A stretch of DNA of 64,000 bases from Saccharopolyspora erythraea (GCF_018141105.1 NZ_CP054839.1:744001-808000); one strand, 5' to 3'. Positions 8,745-17,773 are shown, counted from the first letter of the stretch. Notes: a model not told the origin generated them from the sequence alone. Made by a program: numbers and translations.

Positions 8745-9364
8745 TGTTCCCCATGCCAGCGCGGATGCGAACAGTTGAACAGGTGAACATCACTCTGGCC
8801 GCGTCCACGCGGCAGCGGCGGTGGGCGCCGCCCGGCCTCGCCGGCGCGGCCGGGCGGGTCCGAGAGCCTGGAACGCAACGGGCGGGGCCGGGAGCACAGG
8901 TCCACGAGCCGGATGGTGCCGGTCCGCGTGGTGAGCGCTCGGGCAGTGGTCCGCGCACGTGTGGCTGGACCAGCCAGGCGGCCGCGCCGACGGCGTTGGC
9001 GGGCCGGACCGCCGTCTGCTGTGTTCGGGCCGCTCTCCCGCGGGAGAGGTGAGCACTTGTCCCCGTGACACTCCGCGAGTGCGTCCCCGCTTCATCGAGC
9101 GTCGTTTGAAAGGCAGGTCAACGACCATCCGCCATTTCGCACGTCTGAATTTCCCGCGCACTGCACATATTCGACATGGGATCAATGCGGCGCCGGCCCC
9201 CGGGAGTGTTGCGAGACCGACACGGGTCCGCTGCTGAACGGTGCCGGAAATCGGCACCGACTTTCCAGTACCGCGAGGAGTCATGCGGCAATTGGCCGCG
9301 CTCATCGGGCGACCTCGAATGCGCGACACTCGATCACGGCGAAGTGCGCCCGCCGCCCCTCCGG
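8745..9364. other. Gene-free stretch upstream of the FtsK-type module
   Basis: Very GC-rich at 8800-9050, then somewhat more AT-rich at 9110-9190 (including a GAATTTCCCGCGCACTGCAC stretch). Short overlapping reading frames exist on both strands, but they are rich in Arg, Pro and Ala with no domain, start signal or codon pattern that looks real. I see no RNA gene here. Promoters of the leftward gene at 8744 presumably lie in its left end. Confidence 0.5.
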
Positions 9365-9473
9365 GAACGACGAGCGCCCCGCTCCGCTCGCGGACGACGA
9401 GCGCCCCGCTCCGCTCCGCGAAGCGAGCCCTCGCTCCGCTCCGCGAACAGCGAGAGCCCCCGCTCCGCTCACG
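9365..9473. repeat. Degenerate 28-bp tandem repeat, about four copies
   Basis: Units begin at 9365, 9393, 9421 and 9446 (28, 28, 25 and 28 bp), each built around GCGCCCCGCTCCGCTC with a purine-rich GA(A/C)GACGA lead. There are no unique spacers, so this is not CRISPR. It lies just past the end of the PRC-barrel gene and continues into less regular CCGC-rich sequence to about 9530. Confidence 0.75.
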
Positions 9474-9555
9474 CCCGCCCGCGCCCGCTCCGTCCGCCCG
9501 CGTGCTCCCGCCCCACTCATGCGCCCGCGCGGGCCGGAAGGGGCTGCCCGGCCCT

Positions 9556-9963
9556 CTAGCCGTCGTGCCTGCGGTGGCGTCCGGTCGTCGTCTTCGCGTC
9601 TCCGCTGGTCTGGCCAGCGCCGGGCGCGCCCGTGGTCTCCGCCCCGGGCAGCTCGCTGATGCCGTAGTGGCTGTAGAGGTCGCGCCCCTCCTCGTCGGAG
9701 AGGTGGCCGTGTTCGGCCGCGACGCGAGGAGCGAACTTCACCATGTCCTTGGACACGCTGACGTCGATCCTGTCCTCCTCGGTCGAGGCCCCGTTCAGCG
9801 GCACGAAGGTCTCCCGGCTGCCCAGGAAGCCACATCGGACGGTCACCCACTCGGGCTGGTGGGTGGAGTCGTGCACGTACACGTTGCCGACCCGGCCGAT
9901 CTTCACGCCGCTGCGGTCGTAGACCGCCGTGCCGATCAGGTCCTGCGCGCGTTCGACGTCCAT
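9556..9963 (-). CDS. PRC-barrel domain protein
   Basis: Protein of 135 aa with an N-terminal PRC-barrel fold (residues about 1-75: DLIGTAVYDRSGVKIGRVGNVYV…QPEWVTVRCG), then a segment typical of actinobacterial PRC-barrel stress proteins (DVSVSKDMVKFAPRVAAEHGHLSDEEGRDLYSHY split across the domain end) and a low-complexity Gly/Thr/Arg tail ending in RHRRHDG. Such proteins are usually small stress-associated or RNA/metabolism-linked factors; the precise role is unknown. ATG at 9963 has GAGGGGG 6 nt upstream, which decides it over a longer reading to 10092. It stands alone. Confidence 0.85.
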   Translation of the reverse strand: MDVERAQDLIGTAVYDRSGVKIGRVGNVYVHDSTHQPEWVTVRCGFLGSRETFVPLNGASTEEDRIDVSVSKDMVKFAPRVAAEHGHLSDEEGRDLYSHYGISELPGAETTGAPGAGQTSGDAKTTTGRHRRHDG

Positions 9964-10151
9964 CGCCAACCCCCTCGGAATCTCGCGCGCACGCGTCGCC
10001 GGGAACCGCTCCGGTGCGCCCCCCGACACGCCGTGCGCCGCTGATCTCACGCTGCATCCGAGGTCAGTGGCCTGCAACCGGGTACGCGGCAATCACCACC
10101 CGCGCGGGTGACGCAAGTGATCGCTGGTTCTGCTGACGGATCGCATCCGAC

Positions 10152-10180
10152 ATCACTGATCGTTGATCGAATCCAGTGAT
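10152..10180. promoter_or_regulatory. Inverted repeat ATCACTG / CAGTGAT
   Basis: Two 7-bp arms (10152-10158 and 10174-10180) with a 15-nt centre that itself holds GATC repeats, followed by a further half copy (AACAGTGA). It lies 23 bp past the lipase stop and upstream of nothing rightward, so it could be a weak terminator or an operator. AT-richer than its surroundings. Confidence 0.3.
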
Positions 10181-10202
10181 AACAGTGAGGGGGTTCGGCT
10201 GA

Positions 10203-11006
10203 TCAGGTGTTCAGCTCGCGACCGACGAAGGTGAGCACGTCGCCCATCACCTCGGCCTTGTTCGTCTCGTTGAAGAGCTCGTGGCGGCCGCCCGGGTAGA
10301 TGTGCTCGTGGAACTCGTAGCCCCGGATCCGGTCGATCCCGGTGCGGGTGTCGGCCTCGGGGACCAGCTCGTCGTCCTCGCCGTGGATCCACAGCGCGGG
10401 CACCCGCAGCGTGACACCCTCGTTGATCCGGGTCAGGCACTCGTCGATCGCGGCGAGCGTCGTCCGCTTGAACGCCCCGTGCCAGACCAGCGGGTCGTCG
10501 GCGTAGTCGCGGCCGACCTGCGGGTCGCGGGAGAGCGTCGCCGGGTCGATCGGCGTCTCGGGGATCTCCTCGGCCTCAAGCAGATCCAGTGCGTGCCAGG
10601 TGCCCAGCACCGGGGCGCAGAGGACCACCGCGGCCAGCTCGTCCTGGTGCAGTTGCGCGTAGCGGGCGGCGAACATCCCGCCGAGCGAGTGTCCGATGAG
10701 GACGACGGGCAGCTCGGGGTGCTCGGCGGAGATCTCCTGCCGCACCGCCTCGAGGTCGGCCACGACGTCGTCGGCGTCGGAGAACAGGACGCGTTCGCCG
10801 GGCGAGTTGCCGTGGCCCACGTGGTCGGGAGCGCAGACGAAGGCCCCGGCGCCCACCAACTGCTGCGCGACCCACTGGTAGCGCCCGGAATGCTCGCCGT
10901 ATCCGTGGGCGAGCAGCGCGACCCACCTCGGGGCGGCCGCGGACCAGGTCCGGACCGCGAGGCTGCCGCTGGGGACCGTGACTTCTCGTGCTGTCGGCTC
11001 GACCAT
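10203..11006 (-). CDS. Alpha/beta hydrolase, monoacylglycerol lipase-like
   Basis: Serine hydrolase of the monoacylglycerol lipase/lysophospholipase (Hydrolase_4) type, 267 aa, predicted cytoplasmic or loosely membrane-bound. The oxyanion segment is LLAHGYGEHSGRY, the nucleophile elbow GHSLGG, the acid lies in IHGEDDELVPEA and the base in YPGGRHELFNE, so the triad is complete. Start chosen at ATG 11006; the frame stays open upstream only because the 8-bp tandem repeat there lacks stops. Likely releases fatty acid from monoglycerides or related esters. Monocistronic. Confidence 0.9.
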   Translation of the reverse strand: MVEPTAREVTVPSGSLAVRTWSAAAPRWVALLAHGYGEHSGRYQWVAQQLVGAGAFVCAPDHVGHGNSPGERVLFSDADDVVADLEAVRQEISAEHPELPVVLIGHSLGGMFAARYAQLHQDELAAVVLCAPVLGTWHALDLLEAEEIPETPIDPATLSRDPQVGRDYADDPLVWHGAFKRTTLAAIDECLTRINEGVTLRVPALWIHGEDDELVPEADTRTGIDRIRGYEFHEHIYPGGRHELFNETNKAEVMGDVLTFVGRELNT

Positions 11007-11185
11007 GGCCACACCCCAGCACAGACCGGGGGCTCGCGGCCAGCATTTCACCGGACACCCAGGTCCGCGGGTCGTAGTCGCAGGTGGACGCCGGGATGAA
11101 GGGGGAGCGGGCGGCGGCGGTCGCTGCGGGCCGGTCCGCCCAGTGCCCCCCCCACCGATCCCCCGGCCGCGACGAGCACCCTCGT

Positions 11186-11266
11186 CCCGGCTGCCCGGCT
11201 GCCCGGCTGCCCGGCTGCCCGGCTGCCCGGCTGCCCGGCTGCCCGGCTGCCCGGCTGCCCGGCTGC
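11186..11266. repeat. 8-bp microsatellite (CTGCCCGG), about ten perfect copies
   Basis: CTGCCCGG is repeated nine times without error from 11191 to 11262, with partial units at both ends. It sits between the start of the lipase gene (11006) and the end of the lipoprotein gene (11335), so a change in copy number would alter upstream spacing of the lipase rather than its frame. Confidence 0.92.
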
Positions 11267-11334
11267 GCCGCCTTGGCACCGCAGCCGGGCGCGCGGTCGT
11301 CGCCCCGGCCCCTGAGCAGCTTCGTCTTAGCTGG

Positions 11335-12039
11335 TCAGGAGTGGTATGCCGTGCCGTCGATGGAGCCGAAGCCGCAGACCTCGCCCAGGTCCCACGTCAC
11401 GCTCAGCGGGTCGGTCTCGTCGGGCGGGATCACCTCGGCACGCACCGGGGTCGGCTGGCATTGCCCGTCGGTCGGCTCGCCCTCGTGCGGCACGGCGGTC
11501 CAGTGCAGCGTCGCGCTGGCGGACTTGCCAGGCGCGAGCCGGATCAGCGTCGGACCGGGGTCCGGCGTGCGCTTGAGGTCCGTGGGCAGCGGACGGCCGT
11601 CGGCGCCGATGAGCTGCAGGCCCCCGTAGCCGTAGAGGTTGCACGTCTCGCCGCTGGTGTTGGTCAGCACCAGCTCGGCGTAGCGCTGCCCGGCTCCCGG
11701 CTCGCCGGGCTGGAGGCTGCCGGACAGCATCGAGGTGTGGCAGCGCTGCGAGCTCGCGTTCTGCGGCTTCGGCTGTGGAGCCTGTGGCTCGGTCTTGCCG
11801 CTGGCTGACGCCGCCGGAGCAGTGGCACTCGACGGTGTTGACGCGGGCGCGGATGCCGGTGGCGTTGGCGACTGGGCGTTCTGCAGCGCTGGGACGCTCG
11901 TGCCGCCGCTCTGCTGCCCACAACTGCTCAGCAGCACCGCCGCTAACACCGCTCCGGTCGCCTGGACCGCCCGGAGGCCCGCCTTCCCCAGCCGTGCCGT
12001 GCCGCCGGGTCGTCCGCTGTTCACAGGTCGCAGAGCCAC
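11335..12039 (-). CDS. DUF4232-domain lipoprotein
   Basis: Secreted lipoprotein, 234 aa. A signal peptide with hydrophobic core ends in a lipobox LLSSC with the lipidated Cys at residue 40. A Ser/Pro/Ala linker of about 55 residues follows, then the DUF4232 domain: RCHTSMLSGSL, LVLTNTSGETCNLYGYGGLQLI, a P-x-x-L-x-P surface loop and a final GEVCGF strand, with paired cysteines typical of the extracytoplasmic fold. Function of DUF4232 is not known. I start at GTG 12039, 8 nt after GGGAGG; the GTG at 12048 overlaps that signal. Confidence 0.88.
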   Translation of the reverse strand: MALRPVNSGRPGGTARLGKAGLRAVQATGAVLAAVLLSSCGQQSGGTSVPALQNAQSPTPPASAPASTPSSATAPAASASGKTEPQAPQPKPQNASSQRCHTSMLSGSLQPGEPGAGQRYAELVLTNTSGETCNLYGYGGLQLIGADGRPLPTDLKRTPDPGPTLIRLAPGKSASATLHWTAVPHEGEPTDGQCQPTPVRAEVIPPDETDPLSVTWDLGEVCGFGSIDGTAYHS

Positions 12040-12371
12040 GATGACCACCTCCCAAACCCCGCCGCCGCGGCGGGCGCGTCATGTTCGCTCTCCTGTTTAT
12101 GGAGACGTTCGACCCGGGTGCGGGTTGCATACGCGTCCGTGCTTTTCCCGCCGAATTCGAAGATCACCCATTTCACGCACGCAAGGGCCGAACGGGGTCA
12201 CCAATCGGGCCGCGGTGCTCCCCGTCGGTGAACGCTCACGGTTCCATTCGACTCCAATTTCGGGTCGGTGTCGACCAATCGGGTGGGGATCTTGACCCGG
12301 ACGGCGGGCCGACCGGATGGCGGATCTCCGATAGGTTGACCAGGGGAAGGCAAGCAATTCAGGGGGTTGGC
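12040..12371. other. Divergent intergenic region, no gene seen
   Basis: About 330 bp between the lipoprotein and lysozyme genes, which are transcribed apart. The middle (12090-12260) is less GC-rich than the flanks and must hold both promoters; I cannot pick convincing -35/-10 pairs. Confidence 0.5.
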
Positions 12372-13166
12372 ATGGCGCTGCGCATTCCGGGCATCGATGT
12401 TGCGAAATACCAGGGTGAGCCGAACTGGGGCGCGGTCCGCGGCGCCGGGTACGCGTTCAGCTACATCAAGGCGACGGAAGGCATCGGCTACGTCAGCCCG
12501 ACGCTGGACGCCCAGCTCGCAGGGGCACGCGGCGCCGGTATGGTCACCGGGCTGTACCACTTCGCGCGGCCCGACACGAACTCCCCGCAGCAGGACGCCG
12601 CGGACTTCGCCGCGCAGCTCGGGCGGCTCAACTCCAGCGCGGCGGGCAACCTGCCGCCCTGTCTGGACATCGAGACCGACGGGCCGGACCTGGCGGCGTG
12701 GGTGAAGGGCTTCATCGACGCGATCCGCGGCCACACCGGCAGGCACGAGGTCGTCGTCTACGCCTCGACGTCGTGGTTCGCCGGCAAGCTCGGCACCGAC
12801 TCGTGGGTGGACCCCGGCGTGTTCCTGTGGGTGGCGCACTACGGCCGGCCGCCGGGTGAGCCCGGCTACCTCACCGACCGCGTGGTGATGCACCAGCACG
12901 CGTCGGACGGCCAGGTCCCCGGCATCGCGGGCAACACCGACCTCAACGTCTCGATGGTCGACCTGCCGGTGCTCACCGGAGCGGGTGCTCCGCCGCCGCC
13001 CCCGCCGGGTCCGCCGCCGGCCGAGACCTACGTCGTGCAGCCCGGAGACACCCTCTCGGGGATCGGCGCCCGCCTCGGCGTCGACTGGCGGGAGATCGCC
13101 AGGGTCAACGGCATCGCGGACCCGAACCTCATCTACGTGGGACAGGTCCTGCGCATCCCGCGCTGA
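12372..13166 (+). CDS. GH25 lysozyme with C-terminal LysM domain, no signal peptide
   Basis: Peptidoglycan muramidase of glycoside hydrolase family 25, 264 aa. The catalytic domain (about 1-205) opens with PGIDVAKYQG and carries the acidic pair of CLDIETDG; a Pro-rich linker (APPPPPPGPPP) leads to one LysM domain (TYVVQPGDTLSGIGARLG… IYVGQVLRIPR). ATG 12372 has CAGGGGG 5 nt upstream and the protein begins directly with the GH25 fold: there is no signal peptide, and upstream sequence offers none. It may be released by lysis, phage-like holin or a non-Sec route, or act inside during development. A second, secreted GH25 lies at 42557. Confidence 0.92.
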   Translation: MALRIPGIDVAKYQGEPNWGAVRGAGYAFSYIKATEGIGYVSPTLDAQLAGARGAGMVTGLYHFARPDTNSPQQDAADFAAQLGRLNSSAAGNLPPCLDIETDGPDLAAWVKGFIDAIRGHTGRHEVVVYASTSWFAGKLGTDSWVDPGVFLWVAHYGRPPGEPGYLTDRVVMHQHASDGQVPGIAGNTDLNVSMVDLPVLTGAGAPPPPPPGPPPAETYVVQPGDTLSGIGARLGVDWREIARVNGIADPNLIYVGQVLRIPR

Positions 13167-13468
13167 CCCGGTCGGGTCAGGGGCCGTGCCCGACCACCAG
13201 CGCAGCGCCCGCGCCGGGCGCCTGCCGACTCCGGTACGGAGCCGCGGCGCAGCCGGCGACGGGCGGGGTGGCGGCGCCGCGCCGGCGCCCACCAGCGGAC
13301 GACGGTGCGGCGCCGGCACCTGCGGGCGCGGGGGTGAGGCGAGCCGGGCCACGGCTCTCGCGCACGGGCGGAACAGTGAGCACGCCCTGAGCGGCCAGAA
13401 CGCTGCGGGTCTCATCCCCTCGCCAGGTGACCGGTCTCCGGCTTCGCCAGTCCCCGGGCTCCGGGCCG
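13167..13468. other. Gap between convergent genes
   Basis: About 300 bp of extremely GC-rich sequence with several overlapping imperfect hairpins around 13265-13330 (GGTGGCGGCGCCG against CCGGCGCCCACC). These may terminate both genes. No gene is supported. Confidence 0.45.
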
Positions 13469-14524
13469 TCAGGCGACTGGGGAGCGGGCGAGGACGGCGC
13501 CGAGGCCGTAGGCAACGGCCATGACGACGATCTCCGCCGCCGCCCAGGTGAGCAGGGCGCTGTTCTGGTGCCGCTCGACGCGGGGCAGCAGGCGGAACCG
13601 GACCCGCGCCCCGATCAGCGCCACGGCGACGAGGCAGGCCGTCTTCAGCAGCACGAGCCCGCCGTATCCGGTGGTCAGCAGCCCCGCGAGTCCGACGCCG
13701 GGAGTGATGGCCAGCTGCATCAGCCCGTTGAACGCTCCGGTGATCGCGACCGTGGCGAGCGCGGCCGTCGCCAGCTTCGAGAAGCGCGGTAGGGCGACCG
13801 CGAGCAGCCCGCGCCGCGGCGCGACGAAGAACAGCAGGGCGGCGAGCCCGCCCGTCCACAGCGCGGCCGCGACCACGTGCAGCTCGATCGAGAGCATGCT
13901 GAACTGGTGGTACTCCCAGTCCGTCGCGTGCCCGGTCAGCGGCATCGGCAGCAGGCCGAGCAGCGCCACGACCGTGCGCAACTCGGCGGGGATCGTCTCG
14001 CCGTGGTTCAGCGCGGCGAGTCCCAGCGCCGCCGAAACCAGCGCGGCTCCGGCGCTGACCACCAGGCCCAGTCCGGCCGGGACGCTGACGACGTAGTCGG
14101 TGACGGCGGTGGTGGTCAGCGCGCTGCCCGGGTCGAGTTCGCGCACCTGCAGCAGCAACGACGCCAGTGCGAAGCACATCCACGCCAGTGCCGTGATGAC
14201 CGAGACGCGGCGCGCGCGGCTCAGGACCGGCTCCACCTGCTTCGGCCGCGCCGCACCGAGCAGCTTGGGCAGCATGCTCAGGCCGATGGTGCCGACCGCG
14301 GCCAGGTCAAGCAGCACCCGCAGCGCGGGCAGCCCGTACCGGACGGCGGGTTCGGGCAGCGGCAGGCCGGGGATCGCTCCGGCGTCGACGTAGGCGGTGG
14401 CCACCAGCGCGGTGAGCACCGCCACGGCCAAGGCAACCGCCACGACCGCGTTCTTGACCGCGCGCGACTTACCGGCCTCCGACGGTGAGCCGGACGAGGT
14501 GGCGGCATCGGGATCCACGGCCAT
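13469..14524 (-). CDS. CopD-family copper resistance/transport membrane protein
   Basis: Polytopic membrane protein, 351 aa with about nine hydrophobic helices, of the CopD family (copper-transport domain from roughly residue 205: SMLSIELHVVAAALWTGGLAALLFF… with conserved His in the helices, continuing through MLLK-type TACLVAVALIGARVRFRLLPRVE). Family members sit in the cytoplasmic membrane and are linked with copper uptake or tolerance. A short acidic, disordered N-terminus precedes the first helix. No CopC partner is adjacent, so it acts alone here or with a distant gene. Confidence 0.85.
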   Translation of the reverse strand: MAVDPDAATSSGSPSEAGKSRAVKNAVVAVALAVAVLTALVATAYVDAGAIPGLPLPEPAVRYGLPALRVLLDLAAVGTIGLSMLPKLLGAARPKQVEPVLSRARRVSVITALAWMCFALASLLLQVRELDPGSALTTTAVTDYVVSVPAGLGLVVSAGAALVSAALGLAALNHGETIPAELRTVVALLGLLPMPLTGHATDWEYHQFSMLSIELHVVAAALWTGGLAALLFFVAPRRGLLAVALPRFSKLATAALATVAITGAFNGLMQLAITPGVGLAGLLTTGYGGLVLLKTACLVAVALIGARVRFRLLPRVERHQNSALLTWAAAEIVVMAVAYGLGAVLARSPVA

Positions 14525-15599
14525 CGCCTCATCGTCTCACCCGGTCGGGTGGGACGGAGGGCTGATCCGGATGGCGGGAACATCCGGAAGGTCGCACACG
14601 CCGCCGATCACGCCCGACGCCGTGCTGACCGCGGTTCACCCAGGTTGATCGCGCTGCCGATCCGGGTGATCACACGACGTGATGTTGTTGGTTCGGCGAG
14701 CGAGGGATCTCACCGATGTGACCTTTCGAAGATGTCGGTTGGATCACCGTTGCGCCGATCCGCGCAGTTGATCTTCATTGCGTTGATTAACGTGGTGGGA
14801 TGCCGTTTTTTCGAGCCGTCGGGGGGATTGCGGAGACGTCGATCATGGTTGTCCGGCCGGCCGCGGCCCAGCGGGGAAGTGTGGCTGGCAATCTCCTCAG
14901 CGCCGTTGTTCTACAGTCGACCGCGTGGATCCGGCGGACGGCGCGCGACGATGCGCGGGAGGTGTGGGCGCCGTGCCCCGGACGCCTGCCGGAGTAACGA
15001 TTTCCAATCGGTTTCGGGATCTGTTCTTTCCCGGTGATTCGACGTGTGGTCGACAATCGTTCACCGGTTCGAGGTGTGCTTATTCGTCGGACCATTCCCG
15101 GCACGGTGTTTTCCGCTGCGCACGAGATTGCGCTCCGCGCTTGTCCCGCGTCCGCCGCCGGGGAGGTGTCAGGGACGCGGTGCGGGTTACCCGTATGGGT
15201 GGAATGACCATGACGAGGTGTGCACGATGGGTAACAGCCAGGCCGGATGATCTGCCGGCCGGAACGGGGTGTTCTCCGGCAACCCTGAGGCCGTTCGGGG
15301 GCGCGGGGGTGCGAGCCTGGGGAGTCTCAGGGAGAAACTGGGGTAGTACCCCGGATGTGGGCGATCCGATGAGACGCGAGATTGAGCGGCGTGCAGGGAC
15401 GGCACCGGTCAAGGACACCGGTCCTGCCGAGTGGGGCCGATCGGCCCGTGCGTCGGGAGTCGCGGAAGTGTTCGGATGGGGGGCGTGTCGTGGTACTCGC
15501 ACTAGTGTGGGCGATCGGCGAACCGATCTGTTGTCTGGGGAAGAGGACTGACGCCGCTTTGCTCGAGCATTCGACCGACCTCGTGGGGCGTGGTCCGCG
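14525..15599. other. 1.07-kb gene-free region
   Basis: Largest gap in the window, with patches well below the surrounding GC (14660-14820 and 15000-15110). Only short reading frames occur, none with a start signal and recognisable protein. Features seen: an ATCAC-acgac-GTGAT dyad at 14669-14683, a T-run at 14804-14810, and repeated CACCGGT motifs near 15400. It divides the CopD gene from the DMT/glycosyltransferase operon and could contain a long 5' leader, a small RNA or remnants of a lost gene. Confidence 0.55.
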
Positions 15600-16541
15600 A
15601 TGACCACGTTGGCGGTGCTGCTCGCCGCGCTGGGGGCTGTCGGCTATGCGGTGGGCGCGCGCACGCAGCACGGGGCGGTGCACGACACGATCGGCGACAG
15701 CGGTCTGGGCCTGCGCAGCCAGCTGCGGCTGCTGAAGAACATCCGCTGGCTGCTCGGGCTGCTCGCCCTGGGCGCCGGTGCGGTGCTGCACGCGTGCGCG
15801 CTCGGACTGGCGCCGTTGACCGTGGTGCAGCCGATCGGAGTCATCGCGCTGCCGATCACGGTGCTGCTCAACGTCCGCGAGCGCGGCATCCGCGTCCGCG
15901 ACCTCAAGCCGGCCATGGTGTTCGCGGTCGTCGCGAGCACCGTCGGCGTAGGTGCCTTCGTGGTGCTCGCGGCCGGTAGCGCGACCCCGACGCCGGTCGC
16001 GCCCGACGACCAGGTGCTCGCCACCCAGCTCGTCGGCGGCGGGGTCCTCGCCCTCGGCGTCTTCGCGATGATGAGCAGGTCGAAGCTCCGGTGCGTGCTG
16101 TTCGCCGCGGGATGCGCGGTCGCGTACGGGTACGTCTCGCTGCTCACGCGTGCGGTGGTGCAGCAGCTCGGCACCACCGACCTGCTGTCGCTCAACCTGT
16201 GGCCGCTGTTCGGGATCGGCATCGCGATGATCGTCGGTGCCTGGCTGCTGCAGCACGGCTATGCCAGCGGCCCTCCCGACCTGATCGTGGCCTGCCTCAC
16301 GGTGATCGACCCGATCGTGGCCGTCGGGCTGGGCATCGGGCTCCTCGGGGAGGCCGACCGGGTGGACACGTGGACGGCCGTCGGCGAGGGCGTCTGCGCC
16401 GCCGTGGCCTGCGCCGGGGTTTTCGCGCTGGCCCGCTTCCACCCGGAGAACCGCGAGCGGCGCGTACCCACACCTGTGACCGGCAGCAGTGATCTTGCCG
16501 GACCGAGTTCGACAGATCGTCCTGACGGGAGTACTCCTTGA
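15600..16541 (+). CDS. DMT-superfamily transporter
   Basis: Inner-membrane transporter of the drug/metabolite (EamA/NIPA-like) superfamily, 313 aa, with nine or ten helices in two related halves. The N-terminal helix TLAVLLAALGAVGYAVGARTQH, the SQLRLLKNIRWLLGLLALGAG segment and APLTVVQPIGVIALPITVLLN resemble actinobacterial DMT proteins in glycan-related operons. The final 25 residues are a polar cytoplasmic tail. It overlaps the next gene by 4 bp (TTGA), heading an operon with two glycosyltransferases and a hydrolase, so a role in moving a lipid or sugar intermediate is plausible but not shown. Confidence 0.85.
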   Translation: MTTLAVLLAALGAVGYAVGARTQHGAVHDTIGDSGLGLRSQLRLLKNIRWLLGLLALGAGAVLHACALGLAPLTVVQPIGVIALPITVLLNVRERGIRVRDLKPAMVFAVVASTVGVGAFVVLAAGSATPTPVAPDDQVLATQLVGGGVLALGVFAMMSRSKLRCVLFAAGCAVAYGYVSLLTRAVVQQLGTTDLLSLNLWPLFGIGIAMIVGAWLLQHGYASGPPDLIVACLTVIDPIVAVGLGIGLLGEADRVDTWTAVGEGVCAAVACAGVFALARFHPENRERRVPTPVTGSSDLAGPSSTDRPDGSTP

Positions 16542-17773
16542 CTTCGCAACCGTCCAGCAGGCGTCCGCTCCGGATCGTGATCGGCGCGGTTCTGTACCCA
16601 CCCGACGTGAACGGGGCGGCCAACTTCGGCCACCGGCTCGCGACCGGCCTGGCGCGCCTCGGACACGACGTGCACGTGATCTGCCACGCGATGGGCCGCC
16701 AGTCCAGCACGCGTGTCGAGGACGGCGTCACCGTGCACCGCGTCGGTTCCTACGCCACGCCCGTGCACCCGACGTTCCGCATCAACACCCCGTGGCAGGC
16801 GTTCGCGGCCGCCGACGAGCTGCTGGCCGAGATCCAGCCCGACGTCGTCCACGTCCAGTCGCACTTCTACATCTGCCGCGCCCTGATCAACGCCGCCCGC
16901 AAGCGCGGCATCGGCCTGGTGGCGACCAACCACTTCATGCCGGAGAACATCTTCGGCTACCTCAGGATCCCCGCGCTGCTGCAGCCGGTCGCCTCCCGCA
17001 TCCTGTGGCGCAACCTGATCAAGCACTACAGCAAGGCCCAGATGGTGACCGCACCGACGCCGCGCGCGGTGCAGCTGCTGCAGGACAACGGCTTCGACCA
17101 CCGGGCCATCCCGGTGTCGTGCGGCATGGACGTGGAGCGCTACCGCCGCCGGGCACGGTTGTTCCGCAAGAACAACCCCGACCCCAAGACCCGGACCGTG
17201 CTGTTCGTCGGCAGGCTCGACGAGGAGAAGCACATCGACGATCTGCTGCGGGCGATGTCGGTGCTGCGCACCGAGGCCGCCACGCGGCTGGAGATCGTCG
17301 GCGACGGCAGCAAGCGCGCCGCCTACGAGCAGCTCGCCCACGAGCTCGGCATCGGCGACCGGGTGCACTTCGCCGGGTTCGTCAGCGATGACGAGCTGCT
17401 CGACGCCTACGCCCGCGCCGACGTGTTCTGCATGCCCAGCATCGCCGAGCTGCAGAGCCTGGCGACGATGGAGGCGATGTCGGCGGCCACCCCGGTCGTG
17501 CTGGCCGATGCCATGGCCCTGCCGCACCTGGTCGAGTCCGGCAAGAACGGCCGGCTGTTCCCGCCGCACGACGTGCACGCCCTGGCCGCGGCGATCGACG
17601 AGATCATCAGCGACCGCGCGACCATCGACCGGATGGGCGCGGCCAGCGAGCGGCTGGTGTCCAAGCACGACATCAACGCCGTGCTCGGCCGGTTCGAGTC
17701 GATCTACCGGCACGTCACCAACCCCGACGAGGTCCTGGAACTCGAAGAGCTCCACGCCGAGCTGGCGAGCTGA
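16538..17773 (+). CDS. Glycosyltransferase family 4 (GT-B)
   Basis: Retaining GT-B glycosyltransferase, 411 aa. The N-terminal acceptor domain starts with RIVIGAVLYPPDVNGAANFGHRLATGLARLGHDV; the C-terminal GT1-type nucleotide-sugar domain has VLFVGRLDEEKHIDDLLRAM and the E-x7-E motif in ELQSLATMEAM. This arrangement is shared with PimB/MgtA-type mannosyl- and glucosyltransferases that act on membrane lipids. TTG at 16538 overlaps the upstream stop. Donor and acceptor are not determinable from sequence alone. Confidence 0.92.
   Translation: MTSQPSSRRPLRIVIGAVLYPPDVNGAANFGHRLATGLARLGHDVHVICHAMGRQSSTRVEDGVTVHRVGSYATPVHPTFRINTPWQAFAAADELLAEIQPDVVHVQSHFYICRALINAARKRGIGLVATNHFMPENIFGYLRIPALLQPVASRILWRNLIKHYSKAQMVTAPTPRAVQLLQDNGFDHRAIPVSCGMDVERYRRRARLFRKNNPDPKTRTVLFVGRLDEEKHIDDLLRAMSVLRTEAATRLEIVGDGSKRAAYEQLAHELGIGDRVHFAGFVSDDELLDAYARADVFCMPSIAELQSLATMEAMSAATPVVLADAMALPHLVESGKNGRLFPPHDVHALAAAIDEIISDRATIDRMGAASERLVSKHDINAVLGRFESIYRHVTNPDEVLELEELHAELAS

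Noticed and set aside
9365-9473. Possible CRISPR array
   Set aside because: Repeat units are directly adjacent and degenerate, with no unique spacers, no long-range repeats and no cas genes in the window.
14800-14997. 65-codon plus-strand frame in the 1.07-kb gap
   Set aside because: Starts in a T-run without Shine-Dalgarno and encodes no recognisable feature.
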